From: Myxococcaceae bacterium
Lineage (GTDB): Bacteria > Myxococcota > Myxococcia > Myxococcales > Myxococcaceae
Assembly: GCA_017881265.1 (NCBI GenBank)
Contig: JADGRA010000006.1
Coordinates: 1 to 64,000 of the forward strand
DNA: 64,000 nt
Direction: 5' to 3'
The notes beneath the pieces are model-generated. The model was not told the origin of the DNA. It searched no databases and was given only the letters and a program-made list of their open reading frames with translations. Positions within the stretch are counted from its first letter, which is position 1. Each line of letters starts with the position of its first letter. A program made the position numbers and the translations under genes. Below, piece by piece: positions 28,193 through 38,318 of the stretch.

Positions 28193-29301
28193 GAGGCGCG
28201 ACCCTGGCCCTGGCCGACGGCATGGTCTTCGAGGGCCGTTCCTTCGGCGCGCCCGGTGAGCGCGTCGGTGAGGTCGTCTTCAACACCTCCATGTTCGGCT
28301 ACCAGGAAATCCTCACCGACCCGAGCTACGTCGGCCAGATTGTCACCATGGCCGCGCCGGAGATGGGAAACGTCGGCACCAACGCCCTGGACCAGGAGTC
28401 GGCCCGGCCCCATGCGGTGGGGATGGTGGTGCGCAGCCTCAGCGAAACGCCCAGCAACTGGCGGGCGGAGCAGTCGCTCGACGGCTACCTGCAGGCGGCC
28501 GGGGTGGTGGGCATCGCCGGGCTCGACACCCGCAGGCTGGTGCGGCACCTACGGACGCACGGCGCCCAGATGGGCGTGGTGAGCAGCGAGGGCCACTCGG
28601 CGGCGGCGCTGGTGGAGCGGGCGCAAAAGGCACCCGGCATGGAAGGCCGGGACCTGGTGAGCGGAATCTCGGCCAGCGCCCCGTACGAATTTAGCGAGGG
28701 CATGCCGGAGATTTTCGGCACCGAGCGCCCGCCGCTCGGCCGGCGCTTCGACGTGGTGGCGTACGACTTCGGCCTGAAGCGGGCCATGCTGCAGCTTCTG
28801 GTGGAGGCCGGCTGCCGTGTCACCGTGGTGCCCGCGACGACGCCGGCCGTGGAAGTCCTCGCCAGAAAGCCCCACGGCGTCTTTCTCACCAACGGCCCGG
28901 GGGACCCGGCCGCGGTCCCTGGGGCCGAGGCGGCCGTGTCTGCGTTGCTGGGCCGGGTGCCGGTGTTCGGCATTTGCCTCGGGCATCAGATTCTGGCCCG
29001 CGCGGTGGGGGGACGGACGTACAAGATGAAATTCGGGCACCGAGGGGCCAACCAGCCGGTGAAGGACTTGTTGACGGGCCGCGTGGAGATTACCGCCCAG
29101 AACCACGGTTTCGCGGTGGACCCCGACAGCCTGAAGGGCAGGGCGGTGGTGACCCACCTCAACCTCAACGACGGGACGGTGGAAGGCCTGGACGTACCCG
29201 ACGGACGCGCCTTCAGTGTCCAGTACCACCCGGAGTCCTCGCCGGGGCCACACGACGCCAGGCACCTGTTCGCTCGTTTCACCCGCGCGATGGCGCGCTA
29301 G
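28189..29301 (+). CDS. carA: Carbamoyl phosphate synthase small subunit
   Basis: A 370-residue glutaminase subunit that passes ammonia to CarB for carbamoyl phosphate. The N-terminal domain begins [20 protein letters not shown] with the [17 protein letters not shown] motif. The class I amidotransferase domain has GICLGHQ with the nucleophilic Cys, and [12 protein letters not shown] with the His/Glu partners. A TTG start at 28189 overlaps the pyrC TGA (TTGA) and is supported by GAGGAG six bases upstream. carB is not in this window and does not follow. Confidence 0.94.
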   Translation: MRGATLALADGMVFEGRSFGAPGERVGEVVFNTSMFGYQEILTDPSYVGQIVTMAAPEMGNVGTNALDQESARPHAVGMVVRSLSETPSNWRAEQSLDGYLQAAGVVGIAGLDTRRLVRHLRTHGAQMGVVSSEGHSAAALVERAQKAPGMEGRDLVSGISASAPYEFSEGMPEIFGTERPPLGRRFDVVAYDFGLKRAMLQLLVEAGCRVTVVPATTPAVEVLARKPHGVFLTNGPGDPAAVPGAEAAVSALLGRVPVFGICLGHQILARAVGGRTYKMKFGHRGANQPVKDLLTGRVEITAQNHGFAVDPDSLKGRAVVTHLNLNDGTVEGLDVPDGRAFSVQYHPESSPGPHDARHLFARFTRAMAR

Positions 29302-29314
29302 ACTCGCACGGTAG

Positions 29315-29968
29315 ATGGAGGCCGCATCCTACGTGGCGCTTCTGAACTCGCTCTTTGCGCTGGCGAGCCACGAGGAGCGCAAGCCGGACGTGCTGGCGGC
29401 CAAGGCCGAGTACTTCCGCCTCACCGGCGAAGTCTTCGAGGACGACCGCAGCTTCGAGATGCGCATGGCGTGCTTTCTCGACTACTACGCCTTCGACTAC
29501 CGCCCGGCGAACACGGGCCGCACCGCCGCGGAGGAGTTTCAGGTGGCGAAGGTGACGTCCGGGGCCCCGGAGGCTCTGTTGGCGGAGGGCTTCACCCGCA
29601 CCCTCCACGGCCTCTTCGAGGTGCGGAAGCTGGGGGACGGCTTCGTGCGGCTGCGGGAGCTCTTCAGCGGCGTCGACCATGACGTCACCGAGCGACGCGC
29701 GCTGGCCGGGTTGCAGAAGGGCGACGTACTGGAGGCGCGACTCATCCCGCTCGACGGCAGCACGCTGGTGTTCTCGCCCGCCTTCTGCTTCCACCCGCGC
29801 GAGGCGGTCAAGGCCATCAAGCGCGAGGTGAAGCGCCGGAAGAAGAAGGAGCCGGAACGCTCGCCGAAGGAACTGGTGTGGGAGGCGGCCAAGCGCGCGA
29901 TGAAGGTCGACCGCTACCGGCAAATTGCCGTCGAAAAAATCTACGACTTCGAGCAGTCACGGCTGTGA
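29315..29968 (+). CDS. Conserved hypothetical protein
   Basis: A 217-residue soluble protein, mixed alpha/beta, with a basic C-terminal third (KRRKKKEPERSPKELVWEAAKRAMK). It starts MEAASYVALLNSLFALASHEERK and has no signal peptide, membrane helix or recognisable catalytic motif. Its codon usage matches the neighbours, so it is a real gene. It follows carA by 13 bases and converges with the menG gene. The basic tail suggests nucleic-acid or acidic-partner contact. I do not recognise the family. Confidence 0.75.
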   Translation: MEAASYVALLNSLFALASHEERKPDVLAAKAEYFRLTGEVFEDDRSFEMRMACFLDYYAFDYRPANTGRTAAEEFQVAKVTSGAPEALLAEGFTRTLHGLFEVRKLGDGFVRLRELFSGVDHDVTERRALAGLQKGDVLEARLIPLDGSTLVFSPAFCFHPREAVKAIKREVKRRKKKEPERSPKELVWEAAKRAMKVDRYRQIAVEKIYDFEQSRL

Positions 29969-29975
29969 GGGGCCC

Positions 29976-30677
29976 TCACGCCGCGGCGCGGACTTCGCCC
30001 ACGTAGACGAAGGCGATGCCCCCGCTGAGCGAGCGCGCGCGCCAGGAGGCGAAGGCGCCTGCTTTCCGCATCAACGCCAGGAAGCGCTCGCCGGCCGGGA
30101 AGGCCGCCGCAGTACGGGGCAGGTAGGCATAGGCCGAGCGGTTTCCGGTGAGGAGGCCGCCCGCCCACGGCATGAAGACGCGGGAATAGAAGCGGTACAG
30201 CGCGCCCCACAGGCCGCCCGGCTGACCGAACTCGAGCACCACCACCCGGCCGCCGGGGCGCACCACGCGGGCCATCTCCTGCAGGCAGCGCATCGGGTCA
30301 TCGACGTTGCGGATGCCGAAGGCGATGGTGGCGATGTCGAAGGTGGCCGACGGGTAGGGCAGGGCGAGCGCGTCGGCCACGTCGAAGCGGATGTCGTCCA
30401 GGCCGGCGCGGTGGGCCTTCTCCCGGGCCGGACCCAGCATGGGCGCGCAGAAGTCCATCGCCACCACCGTGCCCCCGGGCTCCACCGCCCGTCGCAGGGC
30501 GAGCGCCAGGTCTCCGGTGCCGGTGGCGCAGTCGAGGACGGAAGCGCCCGGGGCGGCGCCACTCTCGCGCACCGCCACCCGGCGCCATCGCCGGTCCACC
30601 CCCCAGGACAGGACGACGTTGGTCACGTCGTAGCGCGGGGCGATGGAGGAAAACATCTCCCGGACTTCCTCGCTCAC
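29976..30677 (-). CDS. menG: Demethylmenaquinone methyltransferase (UbiE/MenG)
   Basis: A 233-residue class I SAM methyltransferase for the last step of menaquinone synthesis. It begins [22 protein letters not shown], the UbiE signature, then has the SAM loop [15 protein letters not shown]. The second UbiE motif is [20 protein letters not shown], with the later [14 protein letters not shown]. Lying directly behind the DAHP synthase (overlap four bases) and divergent from men genes, it belongs to the quinone block. Given the men genes, menaquinone rather than ubiquinone is the likely substrate. Confidence 0.93.
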   Translation of the reverse strand: MSEEVREMFSSIAPRYDVTNVVLSWGVDRRWRRVAVRESGAAPGASVLDCATGTGDLALALRRAVEPGGTVVAMDFCAPMLGPAREKAHRAGLDDIRFDVADALALPYPSATFDIATIAFGIRNVDDPMRCLQEMARVVRPGGRVVVLEFGQPGGLWGALYRFYSRVFMPWAGGLLTGNRSAYAYLPRTAAAFPAGERFLALMRKAGAFASWRARSLSGGIAFVYVGEVRAAA

Positions 30678-31558
30678 AGCACCCTCACGTTGGCCGCCGG
30701 CACCGGCCGGGCGTGCAGCGAGCGGCCCACCGCGTGAAGCACGGCCGGCAGCCGCCGCATGAGGTCCTCAAACATGTCCGGGGTGAGGGCCTGGGCGCCG
30801 TCGCACAGGGCCTCCTCGGGACGTGGGTGCACTTCCACCAGCAGCCCGTCGGCGCCGGCCGCGGCCGCCGCCAGGGCCATCGGGATGACCAGCTCGCGGT
30901 TTCCGGTGGCGTGACTCGGGTCGACCATGACGGGCAGGTGGGTGCGGGCCTTGGCCAGCGCCACCGAGGCCAGGTCCAGGGTGTTGCGCGTGGCGGATTC
31001 GAAAGTGCGGATTCCGCGCTCGCAGAGGATGACCTGCTCATTGCCGCCGTCGAGGAGGTACTCGGCGGCCAGCAGCCACTCCGAAAACGTGGCGGCCAGG
31101 CCGCGCTTGAGGAGCACCGGGCGCCGCACCTTCCCCAGGGCCTTCAGCAGGGTGAAATTCTGCATGTTGCGCGCGCCCACCTGCAGCATGTCCACGTGGT
31201 CGATGAGGGAAGCGAGCTGTTCGGTGTCGAGGACCTCCGCCACCAGGCCCAGCGAGTGGCGGCTACGCGCCCGCTCCAGCAGCGCAACGCCCGGCTCCCC
31301 GAGGCCCTGGAAGGCATAGGGGCTGGTGCGGGGCTTGAAGAGGCCACCCCGAAGCAAATGGGCGCCGGCGCTGGCCACCGCGGCGGCGGCCTCGGACAGC
31401 TGGGCCGGCGTCTCCACCGCGCAGGGCCCGGCCGCGACGACGAAGGCCGCGCCCCCCACTTCCACCGCGCCCACCGTGACGCGCGTCCCCGCCGGCCGGG
31501 CGGGCCGCAGCACCCGCCGGGGGAGTGCGGGGTCAGGCTCTTGGCTGCTCCGGTTCAT
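30674..31558 (-). CDS. 3-deoxy-7-phosphoheptulonate (DAHP) synthase, short type I-beta
   Basis: A 294-residue enzyme condensing phosphoenolpyruvate and erythrose-4-phosphate, the entry to chorismate. The core begins [14 protein letters not shown] and has [37 protein letters not shown] and [10 protein letters not shown]. The type I-beta members often carry a regulatory ferredoxin-like or chorismate mutase domain; this one has only about 40 extra N-terminal residues. That suggests less feedback control. ATG 31558 is the chosen start; the frame upstream is a shadow of menF. A 27-base three-half-site element lies eight bases before the ATG and no ribosome site is visible. Confidence 0.9.
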   Translation of the reverse strand: MNRSSQEPDPALPRRVLRPARPAGTRVTVGAVEVGGAAFVVAAGPCAVETPAQLSEAAAAVASAGAHLLRGGLFKPRTSPYAFQGLGEPGVALLERARSRHSLGLVAEVLDTEQLASLIDHVDMLQVGARNMQNFTLLKALGKVRRPVLLKRGLAATFSEWLLAAEYLLDGGNEQVILCERGIRTFESATRNTLDLASVALAKARTHLPVMVDPSHATGNRELVIPMALAAAAAGADGLLVEVHPRPEEALCDGAQALTPDMFEDLMRRLPAVLHAVGRSLHARPVPAANVRVL

Positions 31559-31566
31559 CAGCGGGG

Positions 31567-31593
31567 GTTCACGAGGTTCAAGGCACCTTGAAC
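31567..31593 (-). promoter_or_regulatory. Three-half-site operator-like element before the DAHP synthase
   Basis: On the minus strand the element reads GTTCA, seven bases, TTGAAC, three bases, GTGAAC. The first two parts form an inverted repeat (GTTCAAGG/CCTTGAAC with a two-base spacer). It ends eight bases before the DAHP synthase ATG and lies about 70 bases before menF on the other strand. The same three-part arrangement occurs at 39829-39855, matching at 20 of 27 positions. A shared operator is inferred. Confidence 0.5.
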
Positions 31594-31666
31594 TTCTTGG
31601 TGCATTGGTTACCACGCTCGACGTAGAAAACAACACGAAGTGGCCGGACCGGACCAGCGGGGACTG

Positions 31667-32965
31667 ATGGAAGGATTGATGCCAGCTGTCGCGCAGGTGG
31701 TGGGCACGGCCCGTCGCCTGGCAGACGACGAGTTCCGGCGTCTGCGCACCGCGCTGGGCCCACTCTCGCTGGCCTGGTGCGACGGGCCGGTGCGCTTCTG
31801 GGGAAGCGGGGAGGCCGCGGCGCACGCGGGCCCCAGCGCCGCCGCCGTGCTGGCCGCGGCCAGCCGCGCCCGCGTAGAGGTGAGTGGCCAGGCCCTGGCG
31901 CCGCCGGCCCCGTGGTTTTGCAGCTTCGCTTTCGACGGCACCGCGCCCACAGACGGCTGGTGGGAAGGCTTCCCGGCGGCCTGGGCCTTTGTCCCGAGGC
32001 TGCTTCTGGCCGAGGGGCCCACCGGGAGAAGCCTCACCGCGTACGAAGCGGTGCGGGGGGAGGATGAGGCCGGGGCGCGCGCGCGGGCCGAAGCCGCCCT
32101 GCAGCTGGCGCTGGCCCAAGGGCCCTCCGGGGCCGCCGGCCGGGCCGGGCCAGAGGCAGCCTTCTCGCTGCGCGAGGACGTCGCAGCCTGGCAGGCGCTG
32201 GTGGAGCGCGCGCTGGAGGCCCTGGCCTCTGGCATGCTGCGCAAGGTGGTGCTGGCGCGGGCCGTGGACGTTTCGGCCGAGGCCCCCTTCGCTGTGGACG
32301 AGGCGCTGGAGCGTGCGCAGGCCGCCGCCGGGGGCGCGGTCGTCTTCGCGGTGCGGGCCCCCGACGGGACGAGTTTTCTGGGCGCCTCGCCGGAGTGCCT
32401 GGTCCGCGTCGAGGGCCGCCGCTTCTGGACGCAGGCCCTGGCCGGAAGCGCCGGGCCGGGCGAGGCCGACGCCCTGTCGGGAAGCCCCAAGGAAGTGCGG
32501 GAACATGCCGCCGTGGTGGAGGACGTCCGTGTGGCGCTGGACGCGGTGGCCGAGCAGCTGGAAGTCGCCGGCGTGACGCAAGTGTCCCTGGGCTACGTGA
32601 CGCACTTGGACACGCGCATGGCGGGCACGCTGCGTCCCGGGGTGACGCCGGCCGAGGCCGCCCTGGCGCTGCACCCCACGGCGGCGGTGAGTGGTGCCCC
32701 GCGGGACCGCGCCCGCGCCTTCCTCCGCGCGCATGAACGGCTGGCGCGCGGCTGGTACTCCGGCGCCGTCGGGTGGATGGGCGCCGAGGCGGCCGACTTG
32801 CGGGTGGCGCTGCGCTGCGCGCTGGTGCGGGGGTGCGCCGCACGCCTCTTCGTCGGTGCCGGGGTGGTGGAGGGCTCGACGGCGGCCGGGGAGTGGGCGG
32901 AGACGGGCCGCAAGGCGTTGCCCATGTTGCACGCGCTGCTTGGGGACGCGCCGTGGCCTCGCTGA
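31667..32965 (+). CDS. menF: Isochorismate synthase
   Basis: A 432-residue chorismate-binding enzyme that isomerises chorismate to isochorismate, the first menaquinone-specific step. The catalytic domain carries [72 protein letters not shown] and the final [19 protein letters not shown]. These are the MenF/EntC motifs. ATG 31667 is preceded by GGGGA; ATG 31679 with GGAAGGA is an alternative. It opens the nine-gene plus-strand men operon. Confidence 0.92.
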   Translation: MEGLMPAVAQVVGTARRLADDEFRRLRTALGPLSLAWCDGPVRFWGSGEAAAHAGPSAAAVLAAASRARVEVSGQALAPPAPWFCSFAFDGTAPTDGWWEGFPAAWAFVPRLLLAEGPTGRSLTAYEAVRGEDEAGARARAEAALQLALAQGPSGAAGRAGPEAAFSLREDVAAWQALVERALEALASGMLRKVVLARAVDVSAEAPFAVDEALERAQAAAGGAVVFAVRAPDGTSFLGASPECLVRVEGRRFWTQALAGSAGPGEADALSGSPKEVREHAAVVEDVRVALDAVAEQLEVAGVTQVSLGYVTHLDTRMAGTLRPGVTPAEAALALHPTAAVSGAPRDRARAFLRAHERLARGWYSGAVGWMGAEAADLRVALRCALVRGCAARLFVGAGVVEGSTAAGEWAETGRKALPMLHALLGDAPWPR

Positions 32966-34698
32966 ATACGCTGTGGGCAAGGGCGGTGGTGCAGGAGTTG
33001 GTACGGGCCGGCGTCCGCCACGCGGTGGTGGCCCCCGGCTCCCGCAGCGCGCCGCTGGCCCTGGCCTGTGCCGAGGCCGCCCCGGCCCTGGGCGTCCATG
33101 GCGTGGTGGATGAGCGGACGGCGGGCTTCTTCGCGCTCGGGCTGGCCCTGGAAACGGGACGTCCGGCGGCGGTGGTGGTGACGTCCGGGACGGCCGGCGC
33201 GCACCTGCTGCCGGCCGTCATGGAGGCCTGGGCTGCCCACGTCCCGCTGGTGCTCCTGACGGCCAACCGCCCCTGGGAGTTGCACGGCTTTGGCGCGCCC
33301 CAGACGGCGCCCCAGGAAGGTCTCTTCGGCCGCTTCACCCGCGCCGCGGTGGCACTGGCCACTCCCGAGGCCAGCGCGACGGCCCTGGTGCACCTGCGCG
33401 CCCTGGTGGCGCGGACGGCGGCCTGTAGCCAAACGTGCCCCCGGGGCCCGGTGCACCTGGACGTGCCATTTCGGGAGCCGCTCGCGCCGGAGCCCGGCGC
33501 GGACGTGCTGGGGTTGGACATGCTGGCATCCCAGGGCCGCGAGGGGCCCTTCCTGGCCTCGCCCGCGCCCTTGCGCCAGCCGCCGGAGGAGGCGCTGGCC
33601 GGGCTGCGGCGCCGCCTGGCGGCGACGGAGAAGGGCCTGGTGGTAGTGGGCCCCCGCGCGGCGACAGACGACGTAGCCGCGGCGGTGCTGCGGCTGGCGG
33701 CGTCCCACGGCTACCCGGTGGTGGCCGACGCTGCCTCCAACCTTCGCTGGCACCCGGGTGGCCGGGTGGTGGGGCACGCCGACGTCCTGCTTCGCAGCGA
33801 GGCGTTGCGGACACGCCTGCGCCCGGAGCTGGTGCTGCGGCTGGGGGGCGGACTCACCAGCAAGCGGCTTGGGCACTGGCTGGACGCAAGCGGTGCGGAG
33901 ACGGTGCTGTTTGCCGAGGACGAAAACCCCGTGGATGCAGCTCACCGGGCCAGCCTCGTCCTGTCCGGGGACCTGGCCAGCACCTGCGCTGCACTGACGG
34001 CCTCTGCGGCGCCGCGCCGTACCCCCTGGGCGGAGACCTTCGTCGTCGCGGACGCCCGGGCGGATGCCCTGCTGGCCGAGGCCTTCGCCACCGAAGGCCC
34101 GCTCAGCGAGCCGCAGCTTGCCCATCGCGTGGTGTCCGCGCTCCCGGACGGCGCCCGTCTGGTGGTGGCGTCCAGCATGCCGGTGCGCGACGTGGACGCC
34201 TTCGCCCCCGGCCAGGCCGCGCGCATTCGTGTCCTGGCCAACCGGGGCATCAACGGCATTGACGGCACCATCTCCACCGCGCTGGGGGTGGCCGCCGCCA
34301 GCGCTGCCCCGACGGTGGTGCTCCTCGGCGACCTGGCCTTCCTGCACGACGTCGGGGGCCTTCTCATCGCCCGGCGCGGCGGCTTTTCGCTGACAGTGGT
34401 GGTGGCCAACAACGACGGGGGCGGCATCTTCTCTTTCCTACCCGTGTCCGGCGTGGGCGCCGCGTTTGAGCCGCTCTTCGCCACGCCGCATGGACTCGAA
34501 TTGGCCCACGCGGCGGCCCTGTTTGGGGCGCGCTACCACCGGGTGGAACGCAGCGGCCAGCTTGCGGCGGCCCTGGCCGAGGGGCTGCAGGGCGGGCTGC
34601 ACCTTGTGGAGGCGCGACTGCCCAGCCGGACGGCCAACGTGGCGCTGCACCAGGACCTCGGCGAGCGCGCGGCCCGTGCGGCGGAGGCCGCGCCATGA
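32953..34698 (+). CDS. menD: SEPHCHC synthase (MenD)
   Basis: A 581-residue thiamine diphosphate enzyme adding a succinyl-semialdehyde unit from 2-oxoglutarate to isochorismate. The MenD N-terminal [30 protein letters not shown] is present, with the [13 protein letters not shown] cofactor glutamate loop. The ThDP motif appears as [16 protein letters not shown]...[19 protein letters not shown] 32953 overlaps the menF end by 13 bases; the open frame upstream lies inside menF. It is followed by menH with a four-base overlap. Confidence 0.94.
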   Translation: MASLNTLWARAVVQELVRAGVRHAVVAPGSRSAPLALACAEAAPALGVHGVVDERTAGFFALGLALETGRPAAVVVTSGTAGAHLLPAVMEAWAAHVPLVLLTANRPWELHGFGAPQTAPQEGLFGRFTRAAVALATPEASATALVHLRALVARTAACSQTCPRGPVHLDVPFREPLAPEPGADVLGLDMLASQGREGPFLASPAPLRQPPEEALAGLRRRLAATEKGLVVVGPRAATDDVAAAVLRLAASHGYPVVADAASNLRWHPGGRVVGHADVLLRSEALRTRLRPELVLRLGGGLTSKRLGHWLDASGAETVLFAEDENPVDAAHRASLVLSGDLASTCAALTASAAPRRTPWAETFVVADARADALLAEAFATEGPLSEPQLAHRVVSALPDGARLVVASSMPVRDVDAFAPGQAARIRVLANRGINGIDGTISTALGVAAASAAPTVVLLGDLAFLHDVGGLLIARRGGFSLTVVVANNDGGGIFSFLPVSGVGAAFEPLFATPHGLELAHAAALFGARYHRVERSGQLAAALAEGLQGGLHLVEARLPSRTANVALHQDLGERAARAAEAAP

Positions 34699-35525
34699 GC
34701 GTTCTGGCCTATGAAAGCTGGGCCGGACACGGGCCGCCCCTGCTGTTGCTGCATGGCTTCACCGGCAACCGGAGCACCTTCGCCCACCTGCGGGAGCGAC
34801 TCACCCCCCACGCCGAGGTGGTGGCGGTGGACCTCCCGGGCCATGGCGAAAGCCCGTTCCCCGAGGGCACCACCTTCGCCTCCACCCTCTCCGCTCTGAC
34901 GGCCCTCCTCGACGCGCTCGGGCTTCCCCAGGTGGACGTGGTGGGCTACTCGCTGGGCGCGCGGGTGGCACTGGGGCTGGCCGTCGAGTCCAGCGCCCGT
35001 GTTCGGCGCCTGGTGCTGGAGAGCGGCTCTCCCGGGCTCCGCCGCCGGCGCGACCGGGGCGAGCGCCGGCGGCAAGATGAGGCGCTGGCGGCCCGCCTCG
35101 AGGCCACGGGCGTTCCGGCCTTCGTCGAGCGCTGGGAGGCGCTTCCCCTCTTCGCCGGCGTCCGGGCGCTTCCCGGCGAGGTGCAGCAGGCCCTGCGCAC
35201 CCGACGTCTGGCCGGCAGCGCCGAGGGTCTCGCGCTGTCGTTGCGGCGACTGGGGCTGGGCTCGCAGCCGAGCTACTGGTCGACACTGCCAGGCATCCGC
35301 ACGCCGACGCTGCTCCTCAGCGGAGCGCGCGATGCGAAATTCACCGCCGTGCTGCGCCGCATGGCGGCGGAGTTGCCGGTGGTGTGGGGGCACGTCTTCT
35401 CCGGAGTGGGGCACGCGCCGCACCTGGAAGTGCCCGACGCCTGGGCACGCGAGGTGACCGGCTTTCTGTCGACCCCATGGATTGAACGTCCGCTCGTAGA
35501 GAGCGACAGCGGGAGCAACGGATGA
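34695..35525 (+). CDS. menH: SHCHC synthase-like alpha/beta hydrolase (MenH)
   Basis: A 276-residue alpha/beta-hydrolase fold protein that eliminates pyruvate in menaquinone synthesis. The oxyanion loop is [14 protein letters not shown], the nucleophile elbow is [12 protein letters not shown], and the His loop is [12 protein letters not shown]. The acid Asp is expected in [10 protein letters not shown]. Position between menD and menB, with ATGA overlaps on both sides, supports the MenH assignment over another hydrolase. Confidence 0.9.
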   Translation: MSVLAYESWAGHGPPLLLLHGFTGNRSTFAHLRERLTPHAEVVAVDLPGHGESPFPEGTTFASTLSALTALLDALGLPQVDVVGYSLGARVALGLAVESSARVRRLVLESGSPGLRRRRDRGERRRQDEALAARLEATGVPAFVERWEALPLFAGVRALPGEVQQALRTRRLAGSAEGLALSLRRLGLGSQPSYWSTLPGIRTPTLLLSGARDAKFTAVLRRMAAELPVVWGHVFSGVGHAPHLEVPDAWAREVTGFLSTPWIERPLVESDSGSNG

Positions 35526-36340
35526 AGGCAAGCTGGAAGCAGGCGCGGGAGTACAAGGACATTCGCTACGAGAAGTGGCAGGGCATCGCCAAGGTCACCA
35601 TCAACCGGCCCGAGGTGCGCAACGCCTTCCGGCCGCAAACCCTCTCCGAGATGAGCGGCGCCTTCGTGGATGCGCGCGAGGACCCGGAGGTGGGGGTCGT
35701 CATTCTCACTGGCGAGGGCGACCGGGCCTTCTGCTCGGGAGGCGACCAGCGCATTCGCGGCAAGGAGGGCTACCTGGGCAAGGACGGGGTCCCCCGCCTC
35801 AACGTGCTGGACCTGCAGAAGCAGATTCGCAGCCTCCCCAAGCCGGTGGTGGCGATGGTGGCCGGCTACGCCATCGGCGGCGGACACGTGCTGCACGTGG
35901 TGTGCGACCTGACCATCGCCGCCGACAACGCGCGCTTCGGGCAGACCGGCCCCCGGGTGGGCAGCTTCGACGGCGGCTTCGGCGCCAGCACGCTGGCGTC
36001 GCTGGTGGGGTTGAAGAAGGCCAAGGAGATTTGGTTTCTCTGCCGGCAGTACGACGCGGAGGCGGCCCTGAGGATGGGGCTGGTGAATGCGGTGGTCCCG
36101 CTGGCGGAGCTCGAGGCGGAGACGGTGCGCTGGTGCCAGGAGATGCTGAAGCTCAGCCCGCTGGCGCTGCGGCTTCTCAAGTCCAGCTTCAACGCGGCGC
36201 TCGACGGCCAGGCCGGCATCCAAGAGCTGGCCGGCAACGCGACGCTGCTCTACTACATGTCCGCCGAGGCGCAGGAAGGACGCGATGCGTACGTCCAGAA
36301 GCGCCCGCCGGACTTCTCGAAGTTTCCCCGCCGGCCATGA
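35522..36340 (+). CDS. menB: 1,4-dihydroxy-2-naphthoyl-CoA synthase
   Basis: A 272-residue crotonase-fold enzyme closing the naphthoquinone ring. Typical MenB residues are visible: [29 protein letters not shown] (oxyanion hole), [18 protein letters not shown], and [16 protein letters not shown] with the catalytic Asp. The C-terminal [22 protein letters not shown] is specific for MenB. The start ATG overlaps the menH stop; the stop overlaps menA. Confidence 0.96.
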   Translation: MKASWKQAREYKDIRYEKWQGIAKVTINRPEVRNAFRPQTLSEMSGAFVDAREDPEVGVVILTGEGDRAFCSGGDQRIRGKEGYLGKDGVPRLNVLDLQKQIRSLPKPVVAMVAGYAIGGGHVLHVVCDLTIAADNARFGQTGPRVGSFDGGFGASTLASLVGLKKAKEIWFLCRQYDAEAALRMGLVNAVVPLAELEAETVRWCQEMLKLSPLALRLLKSSFNAALDGQAGIQELAGNATLLYYMSAEAQEGRDAYVQKRPPDFSKFPRRP

Positions 36341-37263
36341 GTGCCCCTGCGCCGGCGCTGGCGGTGCCTGCGTCCTTTGGGCGCCTGCGCACCTGGCTGC
36401 TCGCCGCTCGCCCGAAGACGCTGACGGCCGCGCTGGCGCCGGTGGCCGTGGGCACGGGGCTGGCCTTTGGCACCGGGGCGGGGCGGTGGCCCCAGGCCAT
36501 CGCCGCCCTGGCGGGTGCGTTGCTCATCCAGGTCGGCACCAACCTCACCAATGACTATTACGACTTTCGGAAAGGGGCGGACACGGCCGAGCGGCTCGGG
36601 CCCGTCCGGGTGACGCAGGCCGGGCTGGTGGCGCCGCGGATGGTGCTCGCTGCGGCCGCCGTCTGCTTCGCCGCGGCGGTGTGCGTCGGCCTGTTCCTGG
36701 TGGCGGCGGGAGGCTGGCCGGTGGTGGCCATCGGCCTGCTCAGCATCCTGGCCGGCTGGGCGTACACCGGGGGCCCGGCGCCCTTGGGCTACCTCGGTCT
36801 CGGCGAAGTCTTCGTGCTGCTGTTTTTCGGCTTCGTCGCCGTGGCCGGCACGGTGTGGGTGCAGGCGCTGAGGCTGCCGGTGGCCACCTGGCTAGCGGCC
36901 CTCGCGGTGGGCTGCACCGCGACGCTGTTGATTGTTGTCAACAACCTGCGCGACATGGACACCGACCGCAGGGCGGGCAAGCACACGCTGGCCGCCCGCT
37001 TCGGCCAGCGCTTCGCGCGTGCCGAGTACGTCTGCGTGCTGGCCACCGCCTTCCTCGCCCCGGTGGCGGCCTGGGCCCTGGGGCAGGTGGGGGCGCCGGT
37101 GCTGCTGTGCCTGGCCGCGCTTCCGCTGGCGTGGGCCCCGCTGCGGCTGGTGCTGACGCAGCAGGGGGCAGTCCTGAACCGGGCGCTGGCGGGAAGCGCC
37201 CGACTGCAGCTGGTGCACGGGCTGCTTCTGGCCATTGGCCTGTGGCGGGGAGGGCCGGGGTGA
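36337..37263 (+). CDS. menA: 1,4-dihydroxy-2-naphthoate prenyltransferase
   Basis: A 308-residue UbiA-family membrane enzyme that attaches the polyprenyl tail. The first Asp-rich motif is [14 protein letters not shown] and the second is [18 protein letters not shown]. Eight or nine hydrophobic helices follow the usual pattern. The N-terminal [21 protein letters not shown] is also diagnostic of MenA. ATG 36337 overlaps the menB stop, and the TGA overlaps the menC GTG. The polyprenyl donor is probably made by the synthase at 39861. Confidence 0.95.
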   Translation: MSAPAPALAVPASFGRLRTWLLAARPKTLTAALAPVAVGTGLAFGTGAGRWPQAIAALAGALLIQVGTNLTNDYYDFRKGADTAERLGPVRVTQAGLVAPRMVLAAAAVCFAAAVCVGLFLVAAGGWPVVAIGLLSILAGWAYTGGPAPLGYLGLGEVFVLLFFGFVAVAGTVWVQALRLPVATWLAALAVGCTATLLIVVNNLRDMDTDRRAGKHTLAARFGQRFARAEYVCVLATAFLAPVAAWALGQVGAPVLLCLAALPLAWAPLRLVLTQQGAVLNRALAGSARLQLVHGLLLAIGLWRGGPG

Positions 37264-38318
37264 GGCTTCGCCTGCAGATGCGGCCCTTCCGGCTGCTGCT
37301 GCGTGCCCCGCTGCGGACTGCGCATGGACGCCAGGCTGCGGTGGAAGGGCTGCTGCTCCTCCTCCGCGACAGCGAGGGGTGGGTGGGCCTCGGGGAAGTC
37401 ACGCCGTTGCCGGACTTCGGCACGGAGTCGCTGGAAGCGGCGGTGCGCGCGCTGGGGACAGTTCGTCTGCCTGACAGCCTCGACGGCTTCCCCGGGGGCT
37501 TGGGCTTCTCCGTCCAAGCGCATGCCCCCGCGACGCGGGCCGGCGTCGAGATGGCGCTGCTGGACCTTCTGGCGCGGCGTCGCGGCGTCGCGTTGGCGAC
37601 GCTGTTGGGAAGTCCCAGCGTCGGCCCGGTGCCAGTGAATGCGTTGCTGCGGGGGGAGACGGCGGCGGAGGCCGTGCGCGAGGCGAGGGGCGCGGTGGCT
37701 TCGGGCTTCCGGACGCTGAAACTCAAGGTCGGCAGTGCCTCCGCGGACGAGGACGCGGACCGGCTGGGTGCCGTCCGGGAGGCAGTCGGCCCGGCCATCC
37801 GTCTCCGGGCGGACGCCAACGGCGCCTGGACGGAGGCGGAAGCGCGCGTGCGGCTTCAGGGCCTCCTGGCGCTGGGCCTCGAGTACGTGGAACAGCCTGT
37901 CCCTGCGGCGGACATTGCCGGCCTTCGGCGGCTGCGGACGCTGCTGCCGGTGGCAGCCGATGAGGCGCTCGGACTCGAAGGCGCACCGGCCGCGCTGCTG
38001 GATGGCGAGCAGGGGCCTGCCGCGGACGTCCTGGTGCTGAAGCTATGCGTCGTCGGTGGAGTCATCGAGGCGCTGCAGCTGGCGGCCCGGGCCCGCGCGC
38101 GGGGGGTGGACACGGTGGTGACGGGTGTCATGGACGGCGCCGTGGGACGGGCTGCCGCGGGGCACCTGGCCCTGGCGCTGGGCGGCGACCGGGCCCACGG
38201 GCTGGCCACGGGAGCGCTGCTGGCCGAGGACCCCGGCGCCCACCCGGTGGTGGCGGGCGCGCTACAGCTGAAGGACGTGCCGGGCCTTGGCGTCCCGCCG
38301 GAGGCCCTCGGATGGTGA
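37260..38318 (+). CDS. menC: o-Succinylbenzoate synthase
   Basis: A 352-residue enolase-superfamily dehydratase. The catalytic pieces are in order: FRTLKLKVGS with the Lys base, ADANGAW with metal Asp, YVEQPVP with metal Glu, ADEALGLE with metal Asp, and VLKLCVVGG with the second Lys. The N-terminal capping domain begins RPFRLLLRAPLRTAHG. GTG 37260 overlaps the menA stop; an ATG at 37278 is also possible. Its end overlaps menE by seven bases. Confidence 0.92.
   Translation: MRLRLQMRPFRLLLRAPLRTAHGRQAAVEGLLLLLRDSEGWVGLGEVTPLPDFGTESLEAAVRALGTVRLPDSLDGFPGGLGFSVQAHAPATRAGVEMALLDLLARRRGVALATLLGSPSVGPVPVNALLRGETAAEAVREARGAVASGFRTLKLKVGSASADEDADRLGAVREAVGPAIRLRADANGAWTEAEARVRLQGLLALGLEYVEQPVPAADIAGLRRLRTLLPVAADEALGLEGAPAALLDGEQGPAADVLVLKLCVVGGVIEALQLAARARARGVDTVVTGVMDGAVGRAAAGHLALALGGDRAHGLATGALLAEDPGAHPVVAGALQLKDVPGLGVPPEALGW

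Noticed and set aside
31559..32980. Longer N-terminus for the DAHP synthase
   Set aside because: The extension is antisense to menF and unlike any DAHP synthase domain.
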